Shown here piece by piece: positions 45,642-57,861 of a stretch of 64,000 nucleotides of DNA. The stretch is from assembly GCF_018139485.1 (NCBI RefSeq), contig NZ_JAGSNF010000012.1:107640-171639 (forward strand). Direction: 5' to 3'. The first letter of the stretch is position 1; each line of letters begins with the position of its first letter. Source of the stretch: Phycicoccus avicenniae (lineage in GTDB: Bacteria > Actinomycetota > Actinomycetes > Actinomycetales > Dermatophilaceae). The translations under genes were made by a program, and so were the position numbers. Below the pieces are notes generated by a model. It was given only the letters and a program-made list of their open reading frames with translations. It was not told the DNA's origin and did not search any database.

Positions 45642-46982
45642 ATGGCCGGGGGGACCAGCACACTGACGGAGCGACGCTCCGCCCTCGAGGCTGCGCGAGA
45701 GGCCCTCGACGGCCTCACCCAGGTGCTGGGTGAGGCGTCGGGTCCGGAGCTGGCCGACCTCATGGGGCTCGTCGACGACGTCACCGCGAAGGGATCCGCG
45801 GCGCGCGCCGCGGTCACCGTCGAGGCGGTCCGCCGCGGCGAGGTCGCCGGGTCGGAGACCCAGGCCTGGGTCCGGGAGCACGCGCCGTCGCTGCGGCAGG
45901 GCGGGTCCGCGTCGCTCGCCCGGCTGGCGGTGGACGTGGGATCGGCGGGCTCGGGACTCGCCACCGCCGCGGTCGACGAGGCCTCGCCCCTCGGCCTCGC
46001 GTGGCGAGCGGTCGAGTCGGGTCAGGTCGAGACCGGCACCGCCTGCGCCGTCCTGCGTGAGTGCACGAGGCTGGCGCCGCACCTGCGCGAGGAGGCCCTG
46101 CCGACGGTCACCGCCGGGCTCCTCGACCTCGCCGCCGAGTGGGGACCCACGGTGATGCGTGGGCTGCGGCCACGCCTCGTCGCCGAGTACGGCCACGTTG
46201 GCGCTGTCGACGACCTGCAGCACCGGCTCGCGCAGGCAGCCCGGCTCTCCGCGCCGCGGGTCGAGTCCGGCGACCTCACCGAGTACCAGCTGTGGATGGC
46301 TCCCGAGCAGGCGGCGGCCCTCGAGGCCGCGATCGGACCGCTCTCCGCCCCCGCCCCGAACCCGGAGACGGGCGAGCGGGACCTCCGCCCGGCCGGCCAG
46401 CGGCGCGTCGAGGCCCTGACCGAGGTCTGCCGTCGCTCCAGCGCGATCGACGCGGGGGAAGCCGGCGACCCGTCCACCGCCCCCGCCGTGCTCCACGTGA
46501 GCGTCGACCTCACGGACCTCGAGGGTCGCACCGGCGCTGCCGAGGTCCTCGGCTCGACCGCCGACGGCGTGCTCGTCGCGCCGGAGGCCCTCCGCCGGAT
46601 CGCCTGCGATGCGGCGCTCGTGCCGTACGTCCTCGGCACCGAGGGCGAGCTCCTCGACGTCGGCCGGGTCGCCCGGCTCTTCACCCGCGCGCAGCGCCGA
46701 CTGTTGCGGCGTCGCGACCGCGGTTGCACGTACCCGGGATGCGGGGCGCCGGCCGACTGGGCCCGCGCCCACCACGTCCGGCACTGGGCCGACGGGGGCC
46801 GCTCGGACGTCGGCAACGCCGCGCTGCTCTGCCAACGTCACCACACGGCCGTCCACCGACGACGGCTCTGGGCCGAGGTCCGCGGCCGACCCGACGACCA
46901 CGGCCGGTACGTCGTCTGGGACCTCACCCCCGGCTCCTATGACCGAGCCCTCACCATCGACACGGCACCCCGAGCCGCCTAG
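45642..46982 (+). CDS. DUF222 / 13E12-family HNH endonuclease, SOS-controlled
   Basis: 446 residues. The N-terminal ~310 residues form the DUF222 (13E12 repeat) domain; the C-terminal HNH nuclease has CTYPGCGAPADWARAHHVRHWADGG and NAALLCQRHHTAVHR, with the paired His and metal-binding Cys and His of McrA-like HNH enzymes. 13E12 proteins are abundant in actinobacteria and their exact role is open. Start at the ATG 45642, directly after a LexA-controlled promoter. SOS control fits a DNA-damage or mobile-element function; there are no IS ends or target duplications visible around it. Confidence 0.9.
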   Translation: MAGGTSTLTERRSALEAAREALDGLTQVLGEASGPELADLMGLVDDVTAKGSAARAAVTVEAVRRGEVAGSETQAWVREHAPSLRQGGSASLARLAVDVGSAGSGLATAAVDEASPLGLAWRAVESGQVETGTACAVLRECTRLAPHLREEALPTVTAGLLDLAAEWGPTVMRGLRPRLVAEYGHVGAVDDLQHRLAQAARLSAPRVESGDLTEYQLWMAPEQAAALEAAIGPLSAPAPNPETGERDLRPAGQRRVEALTEVCRRSSAIDAGEAGDPSTAPAVLHVSVDLTDLEGRTGAAEVLGSTADGVLVAPEALRRIACDAALVPYVLGTEGELLDVGRVARLFTRAQRRLLRRRDRGCTYPGCGAPADWARAHHVRHWADGGRSDVGNAALLCQRHHTAVHRRRLWAEVRGRPDDHGRYVVWDLTPGSYDRALTIDTAPRAA

Positions 46983-47032
46983 CCCGGCCTCCCGGCCGCC
47001 CTCCACCGTGACTGCTCGACGCCACCGCGCGA

Positions 47033-47404
47033 TCACAGGACCCGGGCACCCGGCGACCCGGAGCTGTGCGACCGGTGGATCGGCATCGCCCTCCCACCAC
47101 TGCTACCCGGACACCGGGTTCGCCACCGAGATTTCGCCACCGAGATCGAGGCATCGGCTCCGATCCGCTGCAGCTCCTCGCTGACCACTCGCACCATGCC
47201 GTCGATCAGGGCTCGCGTGAAGCCCATCCCGTCGGTGTCGGCCCACAGGAGGATCGAGCCCTGCTGGACGCTCAGATCGACCCACTCGATGGGTCTCCAC
47301 TCTCCTGGCTCGTCCGAGAGGTCACCGTCGTCCTCCGGCTTCTCCTCGCCACGCCGTGTCAGGGTGCAGCAGCGAGAGCTGATCGCCGGAGGAAGGTCGA
47401 CCAC
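47033..47404 (-). CDS. Small hypothetical protein with a frame-altering 14-bp duplication near its end
   Basis: 123 residues as read now. A plausible coding segment is EWRPIEWVDLSVQQGSILLW followed by ADTDGMGFTRALIDGM and VRVVSEELQRIG; base use is less GC-extreme than its neighbours. I do not recognise it, and the GTG start at 47404 has no clear promoter. Near the 3' end, a tandem copy of 14 bases (47119-47146) shifts the frame. Without one copy the protein would end ISVANPVSG and stop; with it, the frame reads on through an Arg/Ser-rich tail. It may be a decayed gene remnant or carry a sequencing error. The rest of 46983-47477 shows no other gene. Confidence 0.45.
   Translation of the reverse strand: MVDLPPAISSRCCTLTRRGEEKPEDDGDLSDEPGEWRPIEWVDLSVQQGSILLWADTDGMGFTRALIDGMVRVVSEELQRIGADASISVAKSRWRTRCPGSSGGRAMPIHRSHSSGSPGARVL
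47119..47146. repeat. 14-bp perfect tandem duplication
   Basis: TTCGCCACCGAGAT occurs twice without a gap (47119-47132 and 47133-47146). As 14 is not a multiple of 3, it switches the reading frame of the small minus-strand gene. Confidence 0.85.
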
Positions 47405-47477
47405 TCCGTCCGAGCGACGGGGTCTCCCCTCGAGGCTCGAACGCTCCGCGGCGAAGGCGGTGCGAGGACGCCTCTGC

Positions 47478-48275
47478 TCAGACGGCGTACTCGACGAGCA
47501 CCGGCGCGTGGTCGCTCCAGCGCTCGGCGTAGCTCGGCGCCCGCCCGACCTCGGCGCGGGTCGCCCGGGCCGCGAGCGGTGCCGTCGCCCAGTGGTAGTC
47601 GATCCGCCAGCCGGCGTCGTTGTCGAACGCCTTCCCCCGCCACGACCACCACGTGTAGGGACCCGGCCCCGGCCCGTGCAGCCGTCGGTGGACGTCGACC
47701 GCCTCGTGCTCGGCGGCCCAGCGGTCGAGGTGGGCCTGCTCCTCCGGCAGGAACCCCGCCTTGCCGCGGTTGCCCTTCCAGTTCCTCAGGTCGTCCTGCG
47801 TGTGCGCGACGTTGAGGTCACCGGTGACGACGGCGGAACGCCCGGCCGCCGACCACGACGCGATCCGCTCCCCCACCCGCGTGAGGAAGCGGTCCTTCTC
47901 GTCCTGCTTCGCCGTGCCCGCCTCGCCGGTGTGGACGTACGCCGAGGCGACGGTCACCCGGTGGTCACCGTCGACGACGTCGGCCTCGACCCACCGGCCG
48001 GCGCCCTCGAACTCGGGACCGACGTCCGTGCGCACCGCCTCGACCGGTAGCCGGCTCAGGACGGCGACGCCGGCGCGGCCCTTCGCCATGCTCGGGGCGT
48101 GCGCGACCTCCCAGCCCTCGAACACGCTGCCGCGCAGCGCCGTCCGCAGCTGGGCGTCGTCGGCCCGGACCTCCTGGAGGGTCAGGACGTCGACGCCCGA
48201 CGCGGCGAGCCAGTCCAGGCCGCCCCGCCGGACCGCCGCCCGGATCCCGTTGACGTTGACGCTGGCGAGGAGCAC
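47478..48275 (-). CDS. xth: Exodeoxyribonuclease III
   Basis: 265 residues of the exonuclease-endonuclease-phosphatase fold: VNVNGIRAAVRRGGLDWL, catalytic Glu in LTLQEVRADDAQLR, VVTGDLNVAHTQDDL (Asp/Asn), FLPEEQAHLDRW, RIDYHWATAPL and C-terminal SDHAPVLVEY. AP endonuclease and 3'-5' exonuclease in base excision repair. GTG at 48275 begins only 4 bases after the cysN stop, so it is the third gene of the cysD-cysN operon, an unusual place for a repair gene. Confidence 0.92.
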   Translation of the reverse strand: MLLASVNVNGIRAAVRRGGLDWLAASGVDVLTLQEVRADDAQLRTALRGSVFEGWEVAHAPSMAKGRAGVAVLSRLPVEAVRTDVGPEFEGAGRWVEADVVDGDHRVTVASAYVHTGEAGTAKQDEKDRFLTRVGERIASWSAAGRSAVVTGDLNVAHTQDDLRNWKGNRGKAGFLPEEQAHLDRWAAEHEAVDVHRRLHGPGPGPYTWWSWRGKAFDNDAGWRIDYHWATAPLAARATRAEVGRAPSYAERWSDHAPVLVEYAV

Positions 48276-48279
48276 CCCG

Positions 48280-49521
48280 TCAGTTGATCATCCCCGCACC
48301 GACGGTGACCCCGGTGGCCTCGTCGATGAGGATGAACGACCCGGTGACCCGGTTCTGCTCGTAGGGGTCGGTGAGCAGCTGCTGGGTCGTGCGCAGCCGG
48401 ACCCGGCCGATCTCGTTGAGCCCGAGCTCGTGGGTGTCGGCGTCGCGGTGCAGGGTGTTGATGTCGAGCCGGTACTGGACGTCCTTGACCACCGCCCGGG
48501 CGCTGCGCGTCGTGTGCTTGATCGCGAGCTTCTGGCGCGGACGCAACGGCTCCTTCGTCATCCAGCACACCATCGCGTCGACGTCCTGGGACTGGTCCGG
48601 CTGGTTGTGCGGCCGGCAGATCATGTCGCCCCGCGAGACGTCGAGGTCGTCCTCGAGCCGGACGACGACCGACATCGGGGGGTAGGCCTCCTCGATCTCC
48701 CGGTCGAACAGGTCGATCCCCGCGATCCGGCTCGTGAGCCCGCTCGGCAGGACCATGACCTCGTCGCCGGGCTTGAGGACCCCGCTCGCCACCTGTCCCG
48801 CGTAGCCGCGGTAGTCGTGGTACTCGTCCGACTTCGGCCGGACGACGTACTGCACGGGGAAGCGCACGTCGCGCAGCTCGCGGTCGGCGGCGATGTGGAC
48901 GTTCTCGAGGTGGTGCAGCAGCGACGAGCCGTCGTACCACGGCATGTTCTCGCTGCGCGTCACGACGTTGTCGCCCTGCAGGGCCGAGATCGGGATGACG
49001 GTGAGGTCGGGCACGTTGAGCCGCGCGGTGAACGCCGCGAACTCGTCCCGGATCCGCTCGAAGGTCGCCCGGTCGAAGTCGACGAGGTCCATCTTGTTGA
49101 CGGCGAGGACGAGGTGGCGCACCCGCAGCAGCGACAGGATGACCGCGTGCCGACGGGACTGCTCGGTGAGCCCCTGACGCGCGTCGACGAGGACGAGCCC
49201 GAGGTCGGCCGTCGACGCGCCGGTCACCATGTTCCGCGTGTACTGCACGTGGCCCGGGGTGTCGGCGATGATGAACTTGCGCTTCGGCGTCGCGAAGTAG
49301 CGGTAGGCCACGTCGATCGTGATGCCCTGCTCCCGCTCGGAGCGCAGGCCGTCGGTGAGCAGCGCGAGGTCGGTGTAGTCGTAGCCCTTGGTGCGCGAGG
49401 TGGCCTCGACCGCCTCGAGCTGGTCCTCGAAGATCGACTTGGAGTCCAGCAGCAGCCGCCCGATGAGGGTGGACTTGCCGTCGTCGACCGAGCCGGCGGT
49501 GGCGAAACGGAGCAGGTCCAT
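48280..49521 (-). CDS. cysN: Sulfate adenylyltransferase GTPase subunit
   Basis: 413 residues of the EF-Tu-like GTPase type: G1 AGSVDDGKSTLIGRLL, G2 region SEREQGITIDVAYRYF, G3 IIADTPGHVQYTRNM, G4 AVNKMDLVDF, then beta-barrel domains with RFPVQYVVRP. It drives ATP sulfurylase action of CysD. There is no fused CysC domain; the APS kinase is encoded divergently. ATG overlaps the cysD stop by one base (TGATG). Confidence 0.94.
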   Translation of the reverse strand: MDLLRFATAGSVDDGKSTLIGRLLLDSKSIFEDQLEAVEATSRTKGYDYTDLALLTDGLRSEREQGITIDVAYRYFATPKRKFIIADTPGHVQYTRNMVTGASTADLGLVLVDARQGLTEQSRRHAVILSLLRVRHLVLAVNKMDLVDFDRATFERIRDEFAAFTARLNVPDLTVIPISALQGDNVVTRSENMPWYDGSSLLHHLENVHIAADRELRDVRFPVQYVVRPKSDEYHDYRGYAGQVASGVLKPGDEVMVLPSGLTSRIAGIDLFDREIEEAYPPMSVVVRLEDDLDVSRGDMICRPHNQPDQSQDVDAMVCWMTKEPLRPRQKLAIKHTTRSARAVVKDVQYRLDINTLHRDADTHELGLNEIGRVRLRTTQQLLTDPYEQNRVTGSFILIDEATGVTVGAGMIN

Positions 49522-50432
49522 CAGAAGTAGCCCTCCTTCTTGCGGTCCTCCATGGCGGCCTCGGAGAACCGGTCGTCGCCGCGGGTGGCGCCGCGCTCGG
49601 TGATCCGGGAGGCACCGACCTCCTCGACGATCTCCTCGAGCGTGGCGGCCTCGCTCTCGACGCAGCCGGTGAGGGTGAGGTCCCCGACGGTCCGGAAGCG
49701 GACGGTGCGCTCCTGCACCGTCTCACCCTCCCGCAGCGGGTTGAACTCGCTCTCGGACAGCAGCATCCCGTCGCGCTCGAAGACGCGGCGGCGGTGGCTG
49801 AAGTAGATCGAGGGGATCTCGATGCGCTCGCGGGTGATGTAGTCCCAGATGTCGAGCTCGGTCCAGTTCGACAGCGGGAACACCCGCATGTGCTCGCCCT
49901 CGTGGAGCCGCCCGTTGTAGAGCGACCACAGCTCGGGACGCTGGTTCTTCGGGTCCCACTGGCCGAACTCGTCGCGGTGCGAGTACACCCGCTCCTTGGC
50001 GCGGGCCTTCTCCTCGTCCCGGCGCCCGCCACCGAAGGCCGCGGTGAAGGCGTTCTCCTCGATGGCGTGCAGCAGCGTCCCGATCTGGAGCCGGTTGCGG
50101 CTCGTGCGTCCGTCGTCGACGACGACGCCGTCGGCGATGGCCTCCTCGACGGAGGCGACGAGCAGCCGCACCCCGAGCCGGTCGACCCAGGAGTCCCGGC
50201 ACGCGAGGACCTCGGGGAAGTCGTACCCCGTGTCGACCTGCAGCACCGGGAACGGGATGCGGGCGGGGTGGAATGCCTTCTCCGCGAGACGGAGCATGAC
50301 GATGGAGTCCTTGCCCCCGCTGAACATCAGGACGGGCCGCTCGAGCTCGGCGACCACCTCCCGGAAGATGTGGATGGACTCGGCCTCGAGCTCGTCGAGC
50401 TGCGAGAGCCGGTACGTCGGCTGGGTCGTCAC
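49521..50432 (-). CDS. cysD: Sulfate adenylyltransferase catalytic subunit
   Basis: 303 residues. PP-loop VLMFSGGKDSIVMLRLAEKAF, VDTGYDFPEVLACRD, GGRRDEEKARAKERVYSHRDEFGQWDP and LSNWTELDIWDYI. It makes adenylylsulfate (APS) from sulfate and ATP. The GTG at 50432 is chosen because AAAGG lies 6 bases upstream; the frame continues back into the divergent promoter region. A probable -10 (TATGGT, 50469-50464) gives a leader of about 25 bases. Confidence 0.95.
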   Translation of the reverse strand: MTTQPTYRLSQLDELEAESIHIFREVVAELERPVLMFSGGKDSIVMLRLAEKAFHPARIPFPVLQVDTGYDFPEVLACRDSWVDRLGVRLLVASVEEAIADGVVVDDGRTSRNRLQIGTLLHAIEENAFTAAFGGGRRDEEKARAKERVYSHRDEFGQWDPKNQRPELWSLYNGRLHEGEHMRVFPLSNWTELDIWDYITRERIEIPSIYFSHRRRVFERDGMLLSESEFNPLREGETVQERTVRFRTVGDLTLTGCVESEAATLEEIVEEVGASRITERGATRGDDRFSEAAMEDRKKEGYF

Positions 50433-50538
50433 GCGGGACCTTTCATGACGGCAAGTTTTGAGCACCATAACCGAACCTTCGGTCTCGGCGATCGAGCGTC
50501 CGCCCGAGGGCCGATGGGCGCTTGGCACACTATCGGTC

Positions 50539-51666
50539 GTGACCCCTCGCCCACCGACCGTCTGCCCCTCCCGGGCGGATCTCGACGACCTCGACCTGCT
50601 GCGCCGCGGGCTCTACGGACCGACCGCCGGGCCGCGGCCACTGCGCCTGTCACCTGAGGACCTCGACGCCGCCCTGACCGCCGGCGCCGTCGAGGTCGTC
50701 GACCCCGAGGGCGTCCCCGTCGCGCGGCTCGAGGACGTCGGGCGCGTCGGCGACGAGCACGTGACCGGTCGGCCGGTCTGGCTCTCGGCGCCGTCGTCCC
50801 GCCCCTTCCAGGACCTCCACCTCACCGGGCCGCGGGACCTGTCCGGCGAGCAGGTCGTGCTCGTCGCCGCCGCCGACGAGGTGCCGGACGGCGTCCCTGC
50901 CGGCGCGACGCTCCTCGTCCTGGCCTCGACCTCCCTCGACGGCCCCCTCGCGGGCACCGCCACGGTGCGCGCTGCCGTCTCCGCCGCCGCGTCCTCCGGC
51001 GCCCGGGTGCTCGTGGTCCCGGTCCCGGACGACCTCGACCGCCGCGCCGCCCTCCTCGCGACCCTGGGTCTCGTGCCGACCACCGGCTCCGGCGGGGCCG
51101 GCCGCCCCGCCGAGGGCGGAGACCACCCGGCCGGGGTCGTCCTCCTCCTCACCGGCCTCTCCGGGTCGGGCAAGTCGACGATCGCGCGCACGGTGGCCAC
51201 CCGGCTCGTCGAGGGCGGGACGCCGGTGACGCTGCTCGACGGTGACGTCGTCCGCCGGCACCTCACGGCAGGGCTCGGCTTCTCCCCGGAGGACCGCCGC
51301 ACGAACGTGCGCCGCATCGGCTGGGTCGCCGCCGAGGTCGCCCACCACGGCGGCATCGCCGTGTGCAGCCCGATCGCCCCCGAGGACGCGGTCCGCCGGG
51401 ACGTCGCCGCGATGGCGGCCGACCGCGGCGCGCGGTTCGTCCTCGTCCACGTCGCCACCCCCCTCGAGGAGTGCGAGCGCCGAGACCGCAAGGGCCTCTA
51501 CGCCCGGGCCCGACGCGGCGAGATCCCGGACTTCACCGGCATCTCGGCGCCCTACGACGTCCCGGACGAGCCCGACCTTCGGATCGACACGACGGGCCGC
51601 GACGTCGGCGCGTGCGCCGACGAGGTCCTCGCCCTGCTCGACCCGGAGGTTGGCCGTGCCCGCTGA
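50539..51666 (+). CDS. cysC: APS kinase fused to a degenerate ATP-sulfurylase-like N-terminal domain
   Basis: 375 residues, about 180 longer than CysC alone. The C-terminal kinase (about 195-375) has P-loop LTGLSGSGKSTIARTVA, LLDGDVVRRHLTAGLGFSPEDRRTNVRRIGW, CSPIAPE and GISAPYDVPDEPDLRIDT; it makes PAPS from APS. The N-terminal part resembles the PUA-like domain of ATP sulfurylase (DLDDLDLLRRGLYGPTAG, LRLSPEDLDAALTAGAVEVV, VWLSAPSSRPFQDLHL), but the catalytic sulfurylase domain is missing. Sulfurylase activity therefore rests with CysDN. GTG 50539 is 7 bases after CACACT. Confidence 0.87.
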   Translation: MTPRPPTVCPSRADLDDLDLLRRGLYGPTAGPRPLRLSPEDLDAALTAGAVEVVDPEGVPVARLEDVGRVGDEHVTGRPVWLSAPSSRPFQDLHLTGPRDLSGEQVVLVAAADEVPDGVPAGATLLVLASTSLDGPLAGTATVRAAVSAAASSGARVLVVPVPDDLDRRAALLATLGLVPTTGSGGAGRPAEGGDHPAGVVLLLTGLSGSGKSTIARTVATRLVEGGTPVTLLDGDVVRRHLTAGLGFSPEDRRTNVRRIGWVAAEVAHHGGIAVCSPIAPEDAVRRDVAAMAADRGARFVLVHVATPLEECERRDRKGLYARARRGEIPDFTGISAPYDVPDEPDLRIDTTGRDVGACADEVLALLDPEVGRAR

Positions 51667-52705
51667 GCTCCTCACCCAGGCCGCGCTGGCGGTCCTCGTC
51701 GTCAGCTTCCTCGTCGGCATCGTCGTCGGGCTCACCGGCATGGGCGGCGGAGCCCTCATGACGCCCGCCCTGGTCTTCCTCGGCATCCCCCCGAGCGCCG
51801 CCGTCGCCAACGACCTCGTCGCGGCGGCCGTCAACAAGTCCGTCGGCGCCGCCGTGCACGCTCGCACCGGCTCCCCGGACTGGCGGCTCGCGAGGCTGCT
51901 CGTCGTCGGCTCCGTACCGTTCGCCTTCGCCGGGGCCTTCCTCATCCGGCTCGTCGGGTCACCCGAGGAGCAGGAGGACCTCCTCAAGGTCTTCATCGGC
52001 GTCGCGCTGCTGCTCGCGGCGTCGACGTACACCCTGCGGGTCTACGGCTCGGTGTTCCGGGGCTGGGGCCGCGGGACCGGCGACGCGGCGCAGGGGCGCA
52101 CGGTCGCGACGATCGCCGTCGGGGCGGTGGGCGGGCTGCTCGTCGGCCTCACGAGCGTCGGGTCCGGCTCGATCATCATGGTCGCCCTCCTCCTGCTGCA
52201 CCCGGGCCTCGCGGCACGGCGCCTCGTCGGCACCGACCTCGTCCAGGCCGTCCCGCTCGTCCTCGCCGCCGCCGTCGGGCACGTCATCACCTCGGGCGTC
52301 GACTGGAACGTGCTCGTCCCCCTCGTCGTGGGTGGCACGCCCGGGACGATGCTCGGCGCCCGGCTCGCCGCCTGGGTCCCGGGGTCGGCGATCCGGCGCG
52401 GCATCGTCATCGTCCTCACCCTCACCGGGCTGGCACTCCTCGGGGTGCCGCCGACGACGGTCGGCGCGATCGGCGCGGCCCTCCTCGTGCTCGGCCCCCT
52501 CGGCTGGGCCGTCCTCCGCCGAGCCCACGGCCTCCCCGCCTTCTCCTCCTTCGACCCCATGGACCGGCGCACCGGGGACCCCCCGGCGCCGGAGCACCCC
52601 GCGGACACGACGCCCCCCGCGGCCTCCACGGCCTCCACGACCGCCACGACCGCCACGACCGACCCCACGGACCGACCCGGACCCGACGAGAGGACCACCC
52701 GATGA
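51656..52705 (+). CDS. TauE/SafE-family (DUF81) permease, probable sulfate/sulfite transporter
   Basis: 349 residues with about eight membrane helices, starting VVSFLVGIVVGLTGMGGGALMTPALVFLGI, the TauE/SafE repeat, repeated as VGAVGGLLVGLTSVGSGSIIMVALLLL. A Thr/Pro-rich cytoplasmic tail of ~45 residues follows. GGAGG lies 6-7 bases before the GTG at 51656, which overlaps the cysC end by 11 bases. The location between cysC and cysQ suggests transport of a sulfur oxyanion. Confidence 0.86.
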   Translation: MPAELLTQAALAVLVVSFLVGIVVGLTGMGGGALMTPALVFLGIPPSAAVANDLVAAAVNKSVGAAVHARTGSPDWRLARLLVVGSVPFAFAGAFLIRLVGSPEEQEDLLKVFIGVALLLAASTYTLRVYGSVFRGWGRGTGDAAQGRTVATIAVGAVGGLLVGLTSVGSGSIIMVALLLLHPGLAARRLVGTDLVQAVPLVLAAAVGHVITSGVDWNVLVPLVVGGTPGTMLGARLAAWVPGSAIRRGIVIVLTLTGLALLGVPPTTVGAIGAALLVLGPLGWAVLRRAHGLPAFSSFDPMDRRTGDPPAPEHPADTTPPAASTASTTATTATTDPTDRPGPDERTTR

Positions 52706-53475
52706 CCGCCCCCGATCCCGGATCCGACCACGAGGTCGCCGCCGCGGTCGCCGCCGAGGCCGGCCACCTGCTCGTCGAGGTCCGCGCCGACCGCGCCGAC
52801 CTCGAGGGCAGGGACCTCAAGGACCACGGCGACCGGGTGGCCCACGAGCGGATCCTCGCGCTGCTCACCGCCTGGCGCCCCGACGACGCCGTCCTCAGCG
52901 AGGAGGGCTCGGACGACGTGGCCCGGGTGACCGCCGACCGGGTGTGGATCGTCGACCCCCTCGACGGCACCCGCGAGTTCTCCGAGCGCCCGCGGGACGA
53001 CTGGGCCGTGCACGTCGCCCTCTGGGAGCGGGGTGCCCTGGTCGCCGGGGCCGTGGGACTGCCGGCCCGGGACCTCGTCCTGCGGATGGACCGCCCCGAG
53101 GCGCTGCCCGCCCGGCCCGACGGACCGGTCCGTCTCGCCGTGAGCCGTAGCCGGCCGCCGGAGTTCGTCGCCGCCCTCGCCGAGCGGCTCGGCGCCGAGC
53201 TCGTGCCGATGGGCTCGGCCGGGGTCAAGGCGATGGCGGTCCTCGACGGCACCGTCGACGCCTACGTCCACGCCGGGGGCCAGTACGAGTGGGACTCCGC
53301 GGCCCCGGTCGCCGTCGCGACCGGGTACGGCCTGGCCCCGACCCGGGTCGACGGGTCGCCGCTGCAGTACAACCGCGAGGACCCCTACCTCCCCGACCTC
53401 GTCGTCGCCCGCCCCGAGGTCCTCGACGAGGTCCGGGCCGCCCTCGACGCCCTGGCGGACGACGCGCACGCGTAG
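52702..53475 (+). CDS. cysQ: 3'(2'),5'-bisphosphate nucleotidase
   Basis: 257 residues of the inositol monophosphatase fold: AVLSEEGSDD (metal Glu-Glu), WIVDPLDGTREFSERPRDDWAVHVAL (DPLDGT metal motif), VHAGGQYEWDSAAPVAVATGYG (WDxAAP motif). It clears 3'-phosphoadenosine 5'-phosphate left by PAPS use. ATGA overlap with the permease; last gene of the cysC operon. Confidence 0.94.
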   Translation: MTAPDPGSDHEVAAAVAAEAGHLLVEVRADRADLEGRDLKDHGDRVAHERILALLTAWRPDDAVLSEEGSDDVARVTADRVWIVDPLDGTREFSERPRDDWAVHVALWERGALVAGAVGLPARDLVLRMDRPEALPARPDGPVRLAVSRSRPPEFVAALAERLGAELVPMGSAGVKAMAVLDGTVDAYVHAGGQYEWDSAAPVAVATGYGLAPTRVDGSPLQYNREDPYLPDLVVARPEVLDEVRAALDALADDAHA

Positions 53476-53518
53476 CCGGCGGGACCCGCGCGGGGTGTCG
53501 CCGCCGGCCCGGCTCCGG

Positions 53519-56886
<3,368 letters not shown>

Positions 56887-56902
56887 CCCGACGCCCGACA
56901 CC

Positions 56903-56935
56903 GAGGGCCGCGCCGGCACGTCCGGCGCGGCCCTC
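56903..56935. terminator. 14-bp perfect hairpin between mdh and folD
   Basis: GAGGGCCGCGCCGG (56903-56916) pairs fully with CCGGCGCGGCCCTC (56922-56935) around CACGT. It lies 16 bases after the mdh stop and before the converging folD stop; bidirectional use is likely. Confidence 0.8.
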
Positions 56936-56988
56936 GCGTGTCCGGTGGCGTGGCGCCGCGTCGCCCTCGGGACGCAGGCGGGCGGGGT

Positions 56989-57861
56989 TCAGCCCCGGGC
57001 GGCGACCTGCTGCTCGGCGACCTGGACGACGTTGCTCAGGAGCATCGCGCGGGTCATCGGGCCGACACCGCCGGGGTTCGGGGACACGTGGCCGGCGACC
57101 TCCCACACGTCGTCGGCGACGTCGCCCGCCACCCGGGCCTTACCGGTCGCCTCGTCGACGACCCGCGAGACGCCCACGTCGAGGACGGCCGCTCCGGGCT
57201 TGACCATGTCGGCGGTGACGATGCCCGGCACCCCGGCGGCCGCGACGACGACGTCGGCCCGGCGTACCTCGGCGGCGAGGTCCCGGGTCCCGGTGTGGCA
57301 CAACGTGACCGTGGCGTTCTCGGACCGCCGCGTGAGGATGAGCCCGAGCGGCCGACCGACGGTGATGCCACGCCCGACGACGACGACCTCCGCCCCGGCG
57401 AGCGGGACATCGTAGCGCCGGAGCAGCTCGATGCAGCCGACCGGCGTGCAGGGCAGCGGCGCGGCCTTCCCGAGGACCAGCCAGCCGAGGTTCGTCGGGT
57501 GCAGGCCGTCGACGTCCTTCGCGGGGTCGACGGCCGAGAGGATCGCGTTCTCGTCGAGGCCCGTGGGCTGCTGGACGATGAAGCCGGTGCAGGCAGGGTC
57601 CGCGTTGAGCTCGCGCACGACGTCGAGGACCTCGTCCTGGGAGGTCCCTGTCGGCAGGTCGCGCCGGATGGAGTGGATGCCGACCTCGGCGCAGTCCTTG
57701 TGCTTGGCGCCGACGTACCAGCGGCTGCCGGGGTCGTCACCGACGAGGATTGTCCCCAGACCGGGGACGACGCCCTGCTCGGCGAGCGCCGCCACGCGCG
57801 CCCGCAGCTCGTCCTTGATCGTCGCGAGCACTGCCTTGCCGTCGAGGGTCGTCGCCGTCAC
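56989..57861 (-). CDS. folD: Methylenetetrahydrofolate dehydrogenase / cyclohydrolase
   Basis: 290 residues from the GTG at 57861. Catalytic YVGAK (Tyr-x3-Lys), [42 protein letters not shown] (NADP site), VDVGVSR and C-terminal [13 protein letters not shown]. It interconverts methylene- and formyl-tetrahydrofolate. GGGAGG lies 9 bases before the GTG; the ATG at 57870 touches that site directly, so I prefer the GTG, though ATG is possible. Confidence 0.93.
   Translation of the reverse strand: MTATTLDGKAVLATIKDELRARVAALAEQGVVPGLGTILVGDDPGSRWYVGAKHKDCAEVGIHSIRRDLPTGTSQDEVLDVVRELNADPACTGFIVQQPTGLDENAILSAVDPAKDVDGLHPTNLGWLVLGKAAPLPCTPVGCIELLRRYDVPLAGAEVVVVGRGITVGRPLGLILTRRSENATVTLCHTGTRDLAAEVRRADVVVAAAGVPGIVTADMVKPGAAVLDVGVSRVVDEATGKARVAGDVADDVWEVAGHVSPNPGGVGPMTRAMLLSNVVQVAEQQVAARG

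Noticed and set aside
45600..46990. DUF222-HNH gene as a mobile element or intein/homing endonuclease insertion
   Set aside because: No terminal repeats, target duplication, integrase or interrupted host gene; it has its own LexA-controlled promoter and neighbour-like codon use.
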